From Halobacillus halophilus DSM 2266 (GTDB lineage: Bacteria > Bacillota > Bacilli > Bacillales > Halobacillaceae), in NCBI RefSeq assembly GCF_000284515.1, contig NC_017668.1, positions 1,612,001 through 1,676,000 on the forward strand: a stretch of DNA of 64,000 nucleotides, given 5' to 3'. The position numbers and the translations under genes were made by a program. Positions 23,959-33,557 of the stretch are shown here, in pieces; the first letter of the stretch is position 1; each line of letters opens with the position of its first letter. The notes below the pieces were generated by a model. The model was not told the origin of the DNA and ran no database searches. It saw only the letters and a program-made list of their open reading frames with translations.

Positions 23959-24582
23959 TTGAATTTGAAAAAGGTTAAGAAGTATTGGAAACCCATCGCG
24001 TTGTTTGCTTTACTATTTTTAGTTACGGGCTGCTCTAATTCCACCTCTAATTCCGATCCTGACTCTTCGACTTCTTCTGAAGTGGGGAATAACTCTTCTA
24101 CTTCCTCAGCCGAGGTAAACGGTGAAGAAGAAAGCGAGAGTAAGTCAAACATACGAACTGTTTTGCAGAATGTATTTAATGGACCTAACGAAAAGTTGGA
24201 AAAAGCTTTAATCGGGATGGGTAACACTGAATTTGGAAGCGAAGACTATAATAACCACTTTAAAAAAATTAATGAATACTTTGAAGAGCGTATTGAACCT
24301 TACGCTAGTGAACGTTTCTATGAAAGTTTTGTAATAAATGATAGTGGTGCTCTGAGATATTTAAGGGCAGCGCATCCAGATTTTACGTTGAAAACGGAAG
24401 GTATAATGATAGAAAATAAGAACAGCTATTACAAATTTTCGATGGAAGTGTCCTATAATAATAACAAAAGCGGAGAAAGTAAAACGATGGAAGTTCGAGG
24501 CCAGGCACAAACGAATGAAGCAGGGAAAGTTACGAGCATAAATTATATTAACGTGGACGAGCTTTACTTGGTCTTAAGTTGA
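23959..24582 (+). CDS. Membrane-anchored lipoprotein of unknown function (207 aa)
   Basis: A signal peptide (basic NLKKVKKYWK, hydrophobic IALFALLFLVTG) ends in the lipobox LVTGC, so Cys is lipidated and the protein is exported. A low-complexity Ser/Thr linker (residues ~26-55) leads to a folded C-terminal domain with two conserved-looking beta-rich parts (YYKFSMEVSYNNN, KSGESKTMEVRGQAQTN). TTG start after GGAGGGG. No family recognised. Confidence 0.75.
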   Translation: MNLKKVKKYWKPIALFALLFLVTGCSNSTSNSDPDSSTSSEVGNNSSTSSAEVNGEEESESKSNIRTVLQNVFNGPNEKLEKALIGMGNTEFGSEDYNNHFKKINEYFEERIEPYASERFYESFVINDSGALRYLRAAHPDFTLKTEGIMIENKNSYYKFSMEVSYNNNKSGESKTMEVRGQAQTNEAGKVTSINYINVDELYLVLS

Positions 24583-24587
24583 ACCTA

Positions 24588-24623
24588 ACACACCCCCCTG
24601 GTTAGAAAACCAGGGGGGTGTTA
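24588..24623 (+). terminator. GC-rich intrinsic terminator
   Basis: ACACCCCCCTGGTT-type arm and its complement around AGAA, ending TGTTACTT. Confidence 0.85.
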
Positions 24624-24656
24624 CTTATCCATTATAAGCTTTTAAAGAGCTATTAA

Positions 24657-25196
24657 TTAAGATTGAATAATTTCGACCTGAACGTCGCGGCGTCCAAAGT
24701 CAAACGCTTCGTCTTTTTCTGGCAGGAAGACATCGATGCGGCGGCCTTCGATGTCAGCACCGATATCGCCGGCAACGGCCACCCCGTAACCGGGTACTCT
24801 CACTTTAGAACCCAGGGGGATCACGTCTGGATCTACGGCAATCACTTTTTTGTCAGGATTGGCACGGAGATCAATTCCTGTAGACGTTTTGCCGCTGCAT
24901 CCGTCACAAAAAGCTGTATAAGCAGTAGCCTCTACGGTTACAGTGCGTTTTACTTCTGTTTCAGGTTTTTCTTCTTTATCTTTTGAGGCTGATGGTTTCT
25001 TGTCTTCTTTTTCAAATCGTTTATGAGTGGTCGATTTTGTATCAAGTTCAGATGATTTTTTGTTAACTTTCTGCACTGTTTCGGCTGGCTTGTCCAGTTC
25101 TTCGGCAGCAATCGTTGATTGGGAATTAGGGCTGAAACTTAAGATTCCTAAGGTGTAAAAAGCAATAGAAAAAAGTAGAATCCAGGATTTCTTCAT
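24657..25196 (-). CDS. Secreted 3D-domain protein (cell-wall lytic type)
   Basis: 179 residues. Signal peptide (MKKSWILLFSIAFYTLGILS), a charged linker rich in Lys/Glu/Ser (residues ~35-85), then a 3D domain: TVEATAYTAFCDGCSGKTST, VIAVDPDVIPLGSKV and GADIEGRRIDVF, holding the three aspartates for which the domain is named. The 3D domain has the MltA-type barrel and occurs in wall hydrolases such as YocH. ATG start after AAGGGGATC. Confidence 0.87.
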   Translation of the reverse strand: MKKSWILLFSIAFYTLGILSFSPNSQSTIAAEELDKPAETVQKVNKKSSELDTKSTTHKRFEKEDKKPSASKDKEEKPETEVKRTVTVEATAYTAFCDGCSGKTSTGIDLRANPDKKVIAVDPDVIPLGSKVRVPGYGVAVAGDIGADIEGRRIDVFLPEKDEAFDFGRRDVQVEIIQS

Positions 25197-25360
25197 GACG
25201 ATGATCCCCTTCCAAAAGTTTTACTGTATGGAGTATAGCAGTTGGAAGGATGTATATACAAGCCAATTTATGAGACATTTGTATTACATTTATGTAACAA
25301 AAGTAGTAGATTACTGATTAAATGGAAGAGCCGCATCTCACCGTTGCGACTCTCAAAATG

Positions 25361-25450
25361 CTATTTGGACGTGCCTCTTCTTTTCTTTCCGCAACAGGAA
25401 GTACGTGAAGGTTTTCTTTTTGGCTGATCGTTGTTGGGACGGTTACTCAT
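25361..25450 (-). CDS. Tiny basic protein with Cys pair (29 aa)
   Basis: Reads MSNRPNNDQPKRKPS then RTSCCGKKRRGTSK; very basic. GAGAGGAGTG is well placed before ATG. Short length makes this uncertain; composition suggests nucleic-acid or metal contact but no family is recognised. Confidence 0.4.
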   Translation of the reverse strand: MSNRPNNDQPKRKPSRTSCCGKKRRGTSK

Positions 25451-25608
25451 AAAAAACACTCCTCTCGCTTATGAGATAATTTAGTCTATGCAGCACCCCT
25501 ATGTTCTGGCCGTGCTCCTCTCACGATTCTTTTTGCTTAGGGAATAATTTCATGGCTGCCCACATGAAATAATAGTAAACGATGTTAGGGGAAAGGTGGA
25601 CTCCATAC

Positions 25609-26277
25609 ATGAACAGTCTTTCTTACCAGGGGCTGATGCGGGATCATCAGGAAGGGCGGCGTACAATTACGGTCCAAGGCGAAGGCCACGTACTTACCCG
25701 GCCGGACACAGCCAGTGCTCAAATAGGGTTCGTTAATCAGGATACGGACATTCGCAAAGCTCAAGCATTGAACAGTTCAACCATCCAGCAGATCACCGAT
25801 GCACTCGTTCAAGCGGGAATCCCTAAGGAAAACATCCAGACAGCTGAATATTCCGTATCGCCTCAATATGATTATATAGATGGAAAGCAGGTATTTAGAG
25901 GATATGAAGTGACACATATCCTTGCTGTGACAATCGAAGACGTCGAGCAAACCGGTTATGTCATTGATACGGCTGTATCGAATGGTGCAAACCGGATAGC
26001 CAGTATCCAGTTCACCCTTAAGCGTCCTCAAGCTGCTTATCAAAAGGCGTTACAAATCGCTCTGGGGCACGCTTTGGCAAGTGCTCAGACGATTGCTAAC
26101 ACGATGAATCTTAAGCTTGATCAAACTCCGATTCAAATCATTGAAAAAGATGGAGGAAGAGCGGCGCCCCGGTCGTTTGCTCAGGCCGAAATGGTAAGCA
26201 GCGGTGCTGTTCCGATTGCACCGGGAGAACTAAAGACATCTGCGCGGGTGGAAGTGAAGTTTCAATACAATTCTTAA
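25609..26277 (+). CDS. SIMPL (DUF541) domain protein
   Basis: 222 residues. RTITVQGEGHVLTRPDTASA starts the SIMPL domain; IQTAEYSVSPQYDY, GYEVTHILAVTIED and VEVKFQY complete it. No signal peptide is visible, unlike many exported members. Family members form oligomeric beta-rich shells of unclear function, some linked to oxidative stress. The ATG at 25609 is preferred for the preceding GAAAGGTGGA; the frame is open nine codons further. Confidence 0.82.
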   Translation: MNSLSYQGLMRDHQEGRRTITVQGEGHVLTRPDTASAQIGFVNQDTDIRKAQALNSSTIQQITDALVQAGIPKENIQTAEYSVSPQYDYIDGKQVFRGYEVTHILAVTIEDVEQTGYVIDTAVSNGANRIASIQFTLKRPQAAYQKALQIALGHALASAQTIANTMNLKLDQTPIQIIEKDGGRAAPRSFAQAEMVSSGAVPIAPGELKTSARVEVKFQYNS

Positions 26278-26413
26278 GGTAATATTATTTACTATAATTT
26301 ACTTATGTAAATAAAGTAGGACCCCTTACACCGAGACATTGGCTGATGGTTCACTTCAAGTGACTTAATCGTTGGGGGAAAAAAGACTGTATTAATACCC
26401 TTGATTAGTCCAT

Positions 26414-26600
26414 TGAACTACCCCCACTTACTCGCTGACACTCCTTGAAGTTGGGGGATTCCTAAGAGCACGAACCTAACGATTCGTTCAAATGATTAGG
26501 CTAGCCCCGTCGCACCGACGGTTGGAAGGATCCTTTGAATCTCCTTCAATATATTGAAGCTCGCATTTAGATCGCGGTTGTGGTGGCTGCCACACTTCGG
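26414..26600 (-). ncRNA. Predicted omega RNA (TnpB guide scaffold)
   Basis: Overlaps the 3' end of tnpB and runs to the element's right end. Stems on the minus strand: CCGTCGGTGCGACGG, CCTAA...TTAGG and CCCCCAACTT...AAGTGGGGG, followed by TAGTTCA, the end typical of IS605/IS1341 right ends. The guide would be the next ~16 bases of flanking DNA (about 26398-26413). Confidence 0.55.
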
Positions 26601-27620
26601 GCAATCCCACGTTCGAACAGCGAGATTCTTCACCTCACCGTTTTGGTATCCACAATAGGAACACAGTTGCGAACTCGCAAAAATTTTCGATACGGGTATC
26701 AATTGTTTTCCGTACCATTCTGCTTTGTATTCGAGCATAGTAGTGAACATCGACCAGCTCGCATCACTAATCGATTTGGATAGTTTTCGGTTTTTGAGCA
26801 TATTGGAAATTTGGAGATTTTCTACCCCAATCACATCGTGGTTTTTGATGATTTCGGTAGAAATCTTATGCAGATAATCTTTGCGAGAGTTCGTAATCTT
26901 TTCATGGAGTCTGGCTACTTTAATCCGTTGCTTATGCCAATTCGAAGATCCCTTTTCCCTTCGGGAAATGATACGTTGAGCTTTTGCTAGTTTCTTTTCG
27001 GTCTTACGTAGGTATCGTGGGTTTTCATAGGTGGTGCCATTCGAGAGAACAGCGAAGTCTTTCAATCCGAGATCAATACCCACAGAGGAGTTGGTTTTAG
27101 GAAGTCTCTCGACTTTTGTATCAACAAGAATAGAAACAAAATGTTTACCTGAAGGATTCCGCCTAACAGTTGCGCTTAAAATACGCCCTTCTACTTCACG
27201 ACTCTTAGCAAACAGCACCCAGCCTACCTTTGGTAGCTTCACTTTATTACCGACTATTCTGATATTGCCTTTGTTGTATTGAGCGGTATAAGATTGCTTT
27301 CTATTCTTTTTAGACTTGAACTTCGGTCTATTGTTAAGTTTCTTAAAAAAACGATCGAAAGAATCTGCAAGATTCCTCAACGAATTTTGCAGAGCTGTAC
27401 TATCAACTTCTTTTAACCATTGGAAATCTTGTTTGATTTGTGTAAGTTGTTTATTGCATTTTGCATAAGACAAACCTTTACCAGAACGTTTGTAAGCATT
27501 GTTCCACTCGGAGAGGAAATGATTAAACACAAAACGTGAACATCCGATGGATTTAGCAATTAACGTTGTTTGTTCTTTACTAGGATAAATGCGAAATTTA
27601 TAAGCTTTGTGCGTCACCAT
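26496..27620 (-). CDS. tnpB: RNA-guided endonuclease TnpB
   Basis: 374 residues. [11 protein letters not shown] is the usual start of the wedge domain. The RuvC residues are present: Asp in [10 protein letters not shown], Glu in VIGVENLQI and Asp in [10 protein letters not shown]; the zinc ribbon is CSYCG...CPKCG. ATG at 27620 follows GGAGGTG. Full length and no internal stop, so a working nuclease is plausible. TnpB cuts DNA guided by the RNA from its own right end (established for the family). Confidence 0.9.
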   Translation of the reverse strand: MVTHKAYKFRIYPSKEQTTLIAKSIGCSRFVFNHFLSEWNNAYKRSGKGLSYAKCNKQLTQIKQDFQWLKEVDSTALQNSLRNLADSFDRFFKKLNNRPKFKSKKNRKQSYTAQYNKGNIRIVGNKVKLPKVGWVLFAKSREVEGRILSATVRRNPSGKHFVSILVDTKVERLPKTNSSVGIDLGLKDFAVLSNGTTYENPRYLRKTEKKLAKAQRIISRREKGSSNWHKQRIKVARLHEKITNSRKDYLHKISTEIIKNHDVIGVENLQISNMLKNRKLSKSISDASWSMFTTMLEYKAEWYGKQLIPVSKIFASSQLCSYCGYQNGEVKNLAVRTWDCPKCGSHHNRDLNASFNILKEIQRILPTVGATGLA

Positions 27621-27691
27621 TTCCACCTCCATACAGGAACTTACGTTCTCATTTCAGAATACCATACGACCGTAAAAATAGAAAACGAAAA

Positions 27692-27711
27692 CCTTCGCCT
27701 GAAGGCGAAGG
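27692..27711 (-). repeat. Perfect hairpin upstream of tnpB
   Basis: CCTTCGCCTGAAGGCGAAGG is a perfect 20-base palindrome, followed on the minus strand by TTTTCG. It may be a terminator protecting tnpB from outside transcription or part of the left-end fold. Confidence 0.6.
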
Positions 27712-27842
27712 CATTCATCTCCCCCTTACCACCGGTCTTCGACACAGTGCTTGAAGAGGGAGGCTTCTGCCGATAAATGCTAAAAGAGGATCAAACAACT
27801 GCATTAGTCATTTAAAACGAGAGGCAAACATGAATAAAAGCG

Positions 27843-27876
27843 AAGCACAGTCCTCCCTCGGGCTGTGCTTTTTTAA
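27843..27876 (+). terminator. Intrinsic terminator, no gene attached
   Basis: AAGCACAG and CTGTGCTT arms plus six T. The nearest plus-strand gene ends 1.5 kb upstream beyond the TnpB element, so the insertion may have separated it from its gene, or it insulates the transporter downstream. Confidence 0.7.
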
Positions 27877-28048
27877 ATTTTATTGAACCGGTTCAGGATA
27901 GGCGAATAGAGTACATCAGAAGATTTATATTTCCAGTATCATTTTTTAAATAGGCACATAAAATATTACTACAGCTAAAAAAGTTGCATTAAGGAAAAAC
28001 TTGATTTACAATGATTCTAGATTAGACAGAGAAGAAAGGGAGAGACAA

Positions 28049-28855
28049 ATGGAAAATTTATTATTAGCCTTTGGTTTAACGCTGCTTGCCGGGTTAGCCA
28101 CAGGGATCGGAAGCGTACTAGCGTTCTTTACAAAAACGACAAATACTAGATTTCTCTCATTGGCACTTGGATTCTCAGCAGGAGTCATGATTTATGTATC
28201 GATGGTGGAAATCTTTTTCAAGGCCCAGGATTCACTGGTAAATGCTATGGGGGAAGTACCTGGTAAGTGGATTACCGTCGCCGGTTTCTTCGGTGGAATG
28301 GTAGTCATTGCTGTTATTGATCGATTGATTCCAAAAGCAGGAAATCCGCATGAAGTGAAAAAAGTGGAAGATATGTCCGCTTCTGAGCCAGCTGTCGATC
28401 AATCTCATTTATTAAAAATGGGGACGTTCACAGCACTGGCGATTGCAATTCATAACTTTCCAGAAGGGATTGCCACTTTCACAGCGGCGCTTAACGACCC
28501 CAGCCTCGGTATCGCGATTGCAGCGGCGATCGCCATTCATAATATCCCAGAAGGAATCGCTGTTTCCGTACCGGTCTATTTTGCCACAGGGGATAAGAAA
28601 AAAGCCTTCAAGCTTTCTTTTCTTAGTGGACTGTCCGAACCGGTTGGCGCTATACTTGCGTATTTAGTCCTGATGCCATTCTTGAATGATGTAATGTTCG
28701 GAGTCTTATTCGCAGGAGTTGCCGGAATCATGGTATTTATTTCACTGGATGAACTGCTCCCAGCCTCCCGCCGTTATGGCGAAGCTCATTTATCCATCTA
28801 TGGCGTGGTAGCCGGTATGGCGGTTATGGCCTTAAGTTTACTATTGTTTATCTAA
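28049..28855 (+). CDS. zupT: ZIP family zinc/metal importer
   Basis: 268 residues and about eight helices. Metal-site motifs [10 protein letters not shown] (helix 4) and [10 protein letters not shown] (helix 5) are intact, as are [11 protein letters not shown] and [13 protein letters not shown]. Divalent metal uptake (Zn, also Fe/Mn/Co in E. coli ZupT) into the cytoplasm. The ATG at 28049 follows GGGAGAG; the frame is open 16 codons earlier. Monocistronic; no Zur box recognised upstream. Confidence 0.9.
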   Translation: MENLLLAFGLTLLAGLATGIGSVLAFFTKTTNTRFLSLALGFSAGVMIYVSMVEIFFKAQDSLVNAMGEVPGKWITVAGFFGGMVVIAVIDRLIPKAGNPHEVKKVEDMSASEPAVDQSHLLKMGTFTALAIAIHNFPEGIATFTAALNDPSLGIAIAAAIAIHNIPEGIAVSVPVYFATGDKKKAFKLSFLSGLSEPVGAILAYLVLMPFLNDVMFGVLFAGVAGIMVFISLDELLPASRRYGEAHLSIYGVVAGMAVMALSLLLFI

Positions 28856-28904
28856 ATATAAATTAAGGCACTGTTACATGTGATGGTAGGGCGAGGATCG
28901 AGAT

Positions 28905-28985
28905 CTGACGGCTCAATGGAGGGTGCGGAGGATGCGCACGGCCCGAATGGAAAGGCGCACTGTCCAATAATGAGGTAGATCATGG
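28905..28985. repeat. Intergenic GCACGGCCC-type tandem repeat
   Basis: Units GACGGCTCAATGGAGGGTG, GCACGGCCCGAATGGAAAG and GCACTGTCCAATAATGAGG, about 18-21 bases apart, related to 19977-20015 and 59472-59550. The rest of the 460-base gap to the next gene holds only a terminator. Confidence 0.55.
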
Positions 28986-29097
28986 CCTAATCCAGGCATT
29001 TTAATCGGTAGGGATTAAAGAGCGGAGAGATTTGATTTCCCATCCACCATTTTTTCCGAAAAAGCATCGAAGCCGAGTCTTCCAAAAAATTTTAATA

Positions 29098-29137
29098 AAA
29101 ACCGTCCGATCGATAGTTGATTGGACGGTTTTTTTGT
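29098..29137 (+). terminator. Intrinsic terminator
   Basis: AAACCGTCC and GGACGGTTT arms and seven T. A degraded copy of the array motif (ATCGAAGCCGAGTCTTCC) lies just upstream at 29066-29083. Confidence 0.85.
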
Positions 29138-29313
29138 ATGCTCTGTTTAAGTGAAGGTTACTGCTTTTCCATTCCCTCCAAATCCACAACGACCGTCATA
29201 GTGTCAATTAGATGAGATATTCATTTGACATTTCGTCCATTGATGTTGGAATTTTCTGAATTTATAATGAATCTGAGCAAAAAAGAACAGAATCTACCAA
29301 TTGAGGTGAAAAG

Positions 29314-30786
29314 ATGGAGACAACTTTCTCGAAGTCGAATCAGGTGGTCATTCAGAATTTTATTAATGGAGAATGGGTTTCGTCTGAAAGTGGGCAAGTG
29401 GAGAATGTGCCCAATCCCGCTACAGGAGAGATCATCGCAAGTGTTCCTATTTCATCGAAAGAGGACGTAAATAAAGCTGTACAATCGGCAAGACAGGCAT
29501 TTAAAGATTGGAAGAAGACGCCTGTTCCTAAACGAGCTCGTATTATGTTCAAATACCAGCAGCTTCTCACGGAAAATCGGGATGAGCTAGCCAAAGTGCT
29601 GACCCAGGAGAACGGAAAAACGAAAAAAGATGCGACGGGTGAAGTCCAAAGGGGAATCGAGTGTGTAGAATTCGCTGCCGGAGCGCCGAGTTTAATGATG
29701 GGGGATGTGCTGCCGGATATCGCGGAAGGTATAGATTCGGGAATGTACCGTTATCCAGTCGGTGTAGTCGGAGGAATTACGCCTTTTAACTTCCCTATGA
29801 TGGTTCCTTTATGGATGTTTCCGCTGGCATTGGTGTGCGGCAACACCTTTGTCCTGAAGCCTTCCGAGCGGACACCGATTCTTGCGAAGATGTTAGTGGA
29901 ACTCATGCATGAAGCTGGATTGCCAAAAGGAGTACTGAACCTGGTGAATGGTGCTCATGATGTAGTGAATGGTCTGCTTGAGCATGAAGAGATTGATGCG
30001 ATATCTTTCGTCGGCTCTCAGCCCGTAGCGGAATATGTATATAAAACGGCTGCGAACCATGGAAAACGTGTGCAGGCACTTGCCGGGGCCAAGAATCACT
30101 CCCTCGTATTGCCGGACTGCAACCTCGATAAGTCTGTCGAAGGAATTGTTAATGCAGCTTTCGGGAGCGCCGGGGAACGCTGTATGGCCTGTTCCGTAGT
30201 AGTAGCGGTCGGCGAAGTTGCTGATCCACTGGTTGCCAAACTGAAAGAGGCTGCTGATCAGTTAAATGTAGGAGATGGGTTAGCGGAAGAGACAAACTTA
30301 GGACCGTTAATTCGTGAGTCCCACAGAGACCGGGTGCTCGGTTATATTGAAGCCGGTGAAGAAGAAAACGCGAAGCTTGTTCGTGACGGCCGGGTAGAAC
30401 TCCGTGAAAATGAATCAGGCTATTTCTTAGGAGCGACGATTTTCGACTATGTGACCGAAGATATGAAAATTTGGAAAGATGAAATCTTCGCACCGGTTCT
30501 AAGTATTGTACGCGCCGAAACCCTGGATGAAGCCATTGAGACGGCCAATAAATCCGAATTTGCGAATGGAGCTGTCATCTATACCTCAAGCGGCAAGGCT
30601 GTACAGCAGTTCAGAGAAGAAATGGATGCGGGCATGCTGGGCGTCAATGTAAACGTTCCTGCCCCTATGGCTTTCTTTCCTTTCTCTGGTAATAAGAAAT
30701 CATTCTATGGAGATCTTCATGCCAACGGAAAAGACGGGCTGAATTTTTATACGAAGAGGAAAATGCTGACTCAACGCTGGTATTAA
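29314..30786 (+). CDS. mmsA: Methylmalonate/malonate-semialdehyde dehydrogenase (CoA-acylating)
   Basis: 490 residues. Aldehyde dehydrogenase fold with [29 protein letters not shown] and [14 protein letters not shown]; the catalytic Cys is in GERCMA and the family-typical GAKNH loop marks MmsA/IolA enzymes. Makes acetyl-CoA (or propionyl-CoA) from malonate (or methylmalonate) semialdehyde with NAD and CoA. In this locus it would finish beta-alanine breakdown after the aminotransferase at 42091. GAGGTG precedes the ATG. Confidence 0.92.
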   Translation: METTFSKSNQVVIQNFINGEWVSSESGQVENVPNPATGEIIASVPISSKEDVNKAVQSARQAFKDWKKTPVPKRARIMFKYQQLLTENRDELAKVLTQENGKTKKDATGEVQRGIECVEFAAGAPSLMMGDVLPDIAEGIDSGMYRYPVGVVGGITPFNFPMMVPLWMFPLALVCGNTFVLKPSERTPILAKMLVELMHEAGLPKGVLNLVNGAHDVVNGLLEHEEIDAISFVGSQPVAEYVYKTAANHGKRVQALAGAKNHSLVLPDCNLDKSVEGIVNAAFGSAGERCMACSVVVAVGEVADPLVAKLKEAADQLNVGDGLAEETNLGPLIRESHRDRVLGYIEAGEEENAKLVRDGRVELRENESGYFLGATIFDYVTEDMKIWKDEIFAPVLSIVRAETLDEAIETANKSEFANGAVIYTSSGKAVQQFREEMDAGMLGVNVNVPAPMAFFPFSGNKKSFYGDLHANGKDGLNFYTKRKMLTQRWY

Positions 30787-30795
30787 TGGACTGAA

Positions 30796-30828
30796 AAAGC
30801 GGAAGACGTAAAGACTTCCGCTTCTTTC
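30796..30828 (+). terminator. Intrinsic terminator of mmsA
   Basis: AGCGGAAG and CTTCCGCT arms with CTTTC tail. Confidence 0.8.
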
Positions 30829-31128
30829 AATTTCTTTTGATTTTCCCTAATTAATCCTTCCTTTAAACAGATCCTTACGTGCATCGATCCCACCCCTTTA
30901 TTTTGACAAAACGCATAGTCGTTCCAAATTAACATTTTACAGTATGTATAATGGCAAATTAATAAACTTACGGTAAAGTATATATAAATTACAAAATATT
31001 CAGCAAATAAAGAAAATTTAAAATAATTGTGAGGAGGTGAATCAGTAAGGATCGTAACGGTGAAGACTTTACACGGGTGAAAGCCATTTTAAAAAATTAG
31101 GGATCTTATTACATAAGGAGGAATTTAC
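30829..31128 (+). promoter_or_regulatory. Promoter region of the pyrimidine operon
   Basis: A/T-rich 300 bases with no gene. AGGAGGTGAATCAGTAAGG at 31032-31050 is a strong ribosome site whose only frame is GTG AAT CAG TAA, perhaps a remnant or leader. A PucR-type operator was looked for but not identified. Confidence 0.4.
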
Positions 31129-32019
31129 GTGTCCGATAAAGTCCAGATTGGGTTAATACAAGCTTCTCACGATGTAGATGGAAATGAACCGGTCGAAGTT
31201 CACAAACAGACATCGATCGAAAAACATATTAAACTGGTTCGGGAAGCGGCAGAAAAAGGAGCGCAAATCATTTGCCTGCAGGAAATTTTCTATGGTCCTT
31301 ATTTCTGCTCGGAACAAAACTCAAAGTGGTACGATGCAGCAGAAGAAATTCCAAATGGTCCGACAACGGTTCAATTTCAGGAGCTTGCCAAAGAACTTGG
31401 AGTTGTTATTGTTCTTCCAATCTATGAAAGAGAAGGGATTGCAACGTACTATAATACAGCGGCTGTCATCGATGCGGATGGATCGTATCTAGGTAAATAC
31501 CGCAAACATCACATTCCTCAGGTGGGTGTAGGGGACAAGGGATATGGATTCTGGGAGAAGTATTACTTCAAGCCTGGAAACCTGGGATATCCCGTGTTCG
31601 ATACTGCTTTTGCTAAGGTCGGCGTTTATATCTGCTATGATCGTCATTTTCCTGAAGGGGCACGCGTGCTTGGCTTAAACGGGGCGGAGGTCGTTTTCAA
31701 TCCGTCAGCTACTGTAGCTGGTCTGTCCGAATATTTATGGAAGCTTGAGCAGCCGGCTCATGCGGTAGCAAATGGCTATTATTTAGGAGCTATTAACCGT
31801 GTCGGTTATGAAGGTCCGTGGAATATGGGTGAATTTTATGGTCAGTCCTACCTTGTGAATCCGAGAGGAGAGTTTGTCGCTACCGGCAGCCGTGATCAGG
31901 ATGAAGTCATCATTGGTGAAATGAATAAGAAGTTTATTCGGGAAGTCCGAGATACGTGGCAGTTTTACCGGGATCGTCGTCCAGAGACTTACGAGAAGAT
32001 GGGTCAGCTTCTGCCGTAA
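31129..32019 (+). CDS. Beta-ureidopropionase (N-carbamoyl-beta-alanine amidohydrolase)
   Basis: 296 residues, nitrilase superfamily. Catalytic Glu in CLQEIFYGPYF, Lys in GKYRKHHIPQ and Cys in VYICYDRHFPEGAR. Releases beta-alanine, ammonia and CO2 from N-carbamoyl-beta-alanine, the third step of the reductive pyrimidine pathway. GTG start after AAGGAGG. First gene of the run with preT, preA and the dihydropyrimidinase gene. Confidence 0.92.
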   Translation: MSDKVQIGLIQASHDVDGNEPVEVHKQTSIEKHIKLVREAAEKGAQIICLQEIFYGPYFCSEQNSKWYDAAEEIPNGPTTVQFQELAKELGVVIVLPIYEREGIATYYNTAAVIDADGSYLGKYRKHHIPQVGVGDKGYGFWEKYYFKPGNLGYPVFDTAFAKVGVYICYDRHFPEGARVLGLNGAEVVFNPSATVAGLSEYLWKLEQPAHAVANGYYLGAINRVGYEGPWNMGEFYGQSYLVNPRGEFVATGSRDQDEVIIGEMNKKFIREVRDTWQFYRDRRPETYEKMGQLLP

Positions 32020-32040
32020 CAGAGAATTCCAGAATCCTAG

Positions 32041-32101
32041 AAGAAGTTCTTCATAGAGCAAAGGAAAATAGATCACTTTTCCCTATGTAGAACTTCTTTT
32101 G
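32041..32101 (+). terminator. Long hairpin between the ureidopropionase and preT genes
   Basis: AAGAAGTTCT-TCATAG pairs with CTATG-TAGAACTTCTT around a 28-base loop and ends TTTTG. It may reduce read-through, adjusting operon stoichiometry. Confidence 0.6.
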
Positions 32102-32156
32102 TATAGCCATTCATCTGAATCGTTTTGCAAGTATCTATTAAAGGAGGTTCATTGCA

Positions 32157-33530
32157 TTGACTCAGTTAAAAAGCAAAGGAATATCTCTAGAGAACTTGAA
32201 ATTAAACTTCGAGGAAGTACACGAAGGGCTTAACAATCAGGAAGCGATAGAAGAAGCTAACCGCTGCTTGTACTGCTATGATGCTCCCTGTATTAAGGCT
32301 TGTCCAACAAGCATTGATATTCCGAAGTTTATCAAAAAGATTGCTTCTGGCAATCTAAAGGGATCGGCCACGACGATCATGTCTTCGAATCCTGTCGGTG
32401 CTACGTGTGCCCGCGTCTGCCCGACCGAGGAGCTTTGTGAAGGAGCGTGTGTATTAAATCATTCCACGCAGCCGATTTTGATTGGTGATCTGCAGCGGTT
32501 TGCGACCGACTGGGCCATCAAGAACGAACAACTGTTATTCAAACCTGGAGAAAAGAATGGCATGAAAGTGGCCGTTGTGGGAGGAGGACCAGCTGGTTTA
32601 TCGGCAGCCCGTGAACTTGCCCGGTTCGGCTATGAGGTAACGATTTTTGAAGCGGAGGCTGAGGCTGGAGGGCTGGATACGTACGGCATCGTGTCGTTCC
32701 GGCTGCCGCAGGATATTTCCCGCTGGGAAGTTGATCAGGTCCGACAAATGGACGTTGAAATACGGACAAACACTAGAGTCGGAACCGATATTACTTTTCA
32801 AGAATTATCCGAGCAATATGATTCGATTGTCCTGACCATAGGTATGGGGAATGTCCCGATGCTTGGAATTGAAGGGGAAGAACTGCAGGGTGTGCATGAT
32901 GCGATTGAGTTTGTTAAGAGTACGAAATCAGGACCTCTCACTAAGGAACTGCTCGGTAAAAACGTAGTGGTTATCGGTGCAGGCAACACGGCGATTGATG
33001 CGGCCACCTGTGCAGCTCGAAAAGGGGCGGCGGATGTGAAAATTGTGTACCGCCGTACCGTGAAAGAAATGACCGCTTATGATTTTGAATACGATTTTGC
33101 CAAACAGGATAATGTGGAATTCAACTGGCTTACGCAGCCAATCGAAATCATTGGGGATGAGACGAATCAGGTGACGCACCTGAAATGTGTGAAAATGGCG
33201 CTGGGCGAACCGGACGCGGATGGACGAAGAAGACCGGCACCGGTGGAAGGTTCTGAATTTGTCATCGAAACCGACGCCGTTATTAAAGCGATCGGACAGA
33301 CACGCTATTCCGATTTAATTGAGGCCTTCGGTCTGGATCATGAAGGCGGTGTCGTCAAAGTGGACCCTGAATCCCTGCAAACGTCCAATTCCAAGGTTTT
33401 CGCTGCAGGAGACGTAATTTTTGCAAAAGGACAAGGGGAAGCCATGGTGGTGACAGCCGCCCAGCAGGGTAAAGAAGTCGCCATGGCCATTCATAAACAG
33501 TTAGCTCCCGCACCCACAGCCGCGATGTAA
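32157..33530 (+). CDS. preT: NAD-dependent dihydropyrimidine dehydrogenase, PreT subunit
   Basis: 457 residues. N-terminal iron-sulfur part with CLYCYDAPCIKACPTSID and GATCARVCPTEELCEGAC; FAD-binding VAVVGGGPAGLSAARELA; NAD-binding VVVIGAGNTAIDAATCA; C-terminal AIGQT and VFAAGDV. Passes electrons from NADH to PreA for reduction of uracil/thymine. The TTG start follows AAAGGAGG. 27 bases separate it from preA. Confidence 0.92.
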   Translation: MTQLKSKGISLENLKLNFEEVHEGLNNQEAIEEANRCLYCYDAPCIKACPTSIDIPKFIKKIASGNLKGSATTIMSSNPVGATCARVCPTEELCEGACVLNHSTQPILIGDLQRFATDWAIKNEQLLFKPGEKNGMKVAVVGGGPAGLSAARELARFGYEVTIFEAEAEAGGLDTYGIVSFRLPQDISRWEVDQVRQMDVEIRTNTRVGTDITFQELSEQYDSIVLTIGMGNVPMLGIEGEELQGVHDAIEFVKSTKSGPLTKELLGKNVVVIGAGNTAIDAATCAARKGAADVKIVYRRTVKEMTAYDFEYDFAKQDNVEFNWLTQPIEIIGDETNQVTHLKCVKMALGEPDADGRRRPAPVEGSEFVIETDAVIKAIGQTRYSDLIEAFGLDHEGGVVKVDPESLQTSNSKVFAAGDVIFAKGQGEAMVVTAAQQGKEVAMAIHKQLAPAPTAAM

Positions 33531-33557
33531 AACTACTATTTCAGGAGGCGTAATGAT

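Larger units (their letters stand above)
26414..27772 (-). mobile_element. Solo-TnpB element (IS200/IS605-superfamily, IS1341-type)
   Basis: Contains tnpB but no Y1 transposase gene, so it moves only with help from elsewhere. The right end is the stem AGTGGGGG-TAGTTCA. The left end is inferred from a subterminal hairpin with GCCTCCCTCTTC...GGTGGTAAGGGGGAG at about 27716-27765; the exact left boundary is not resolved. Confidence 0.65.
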
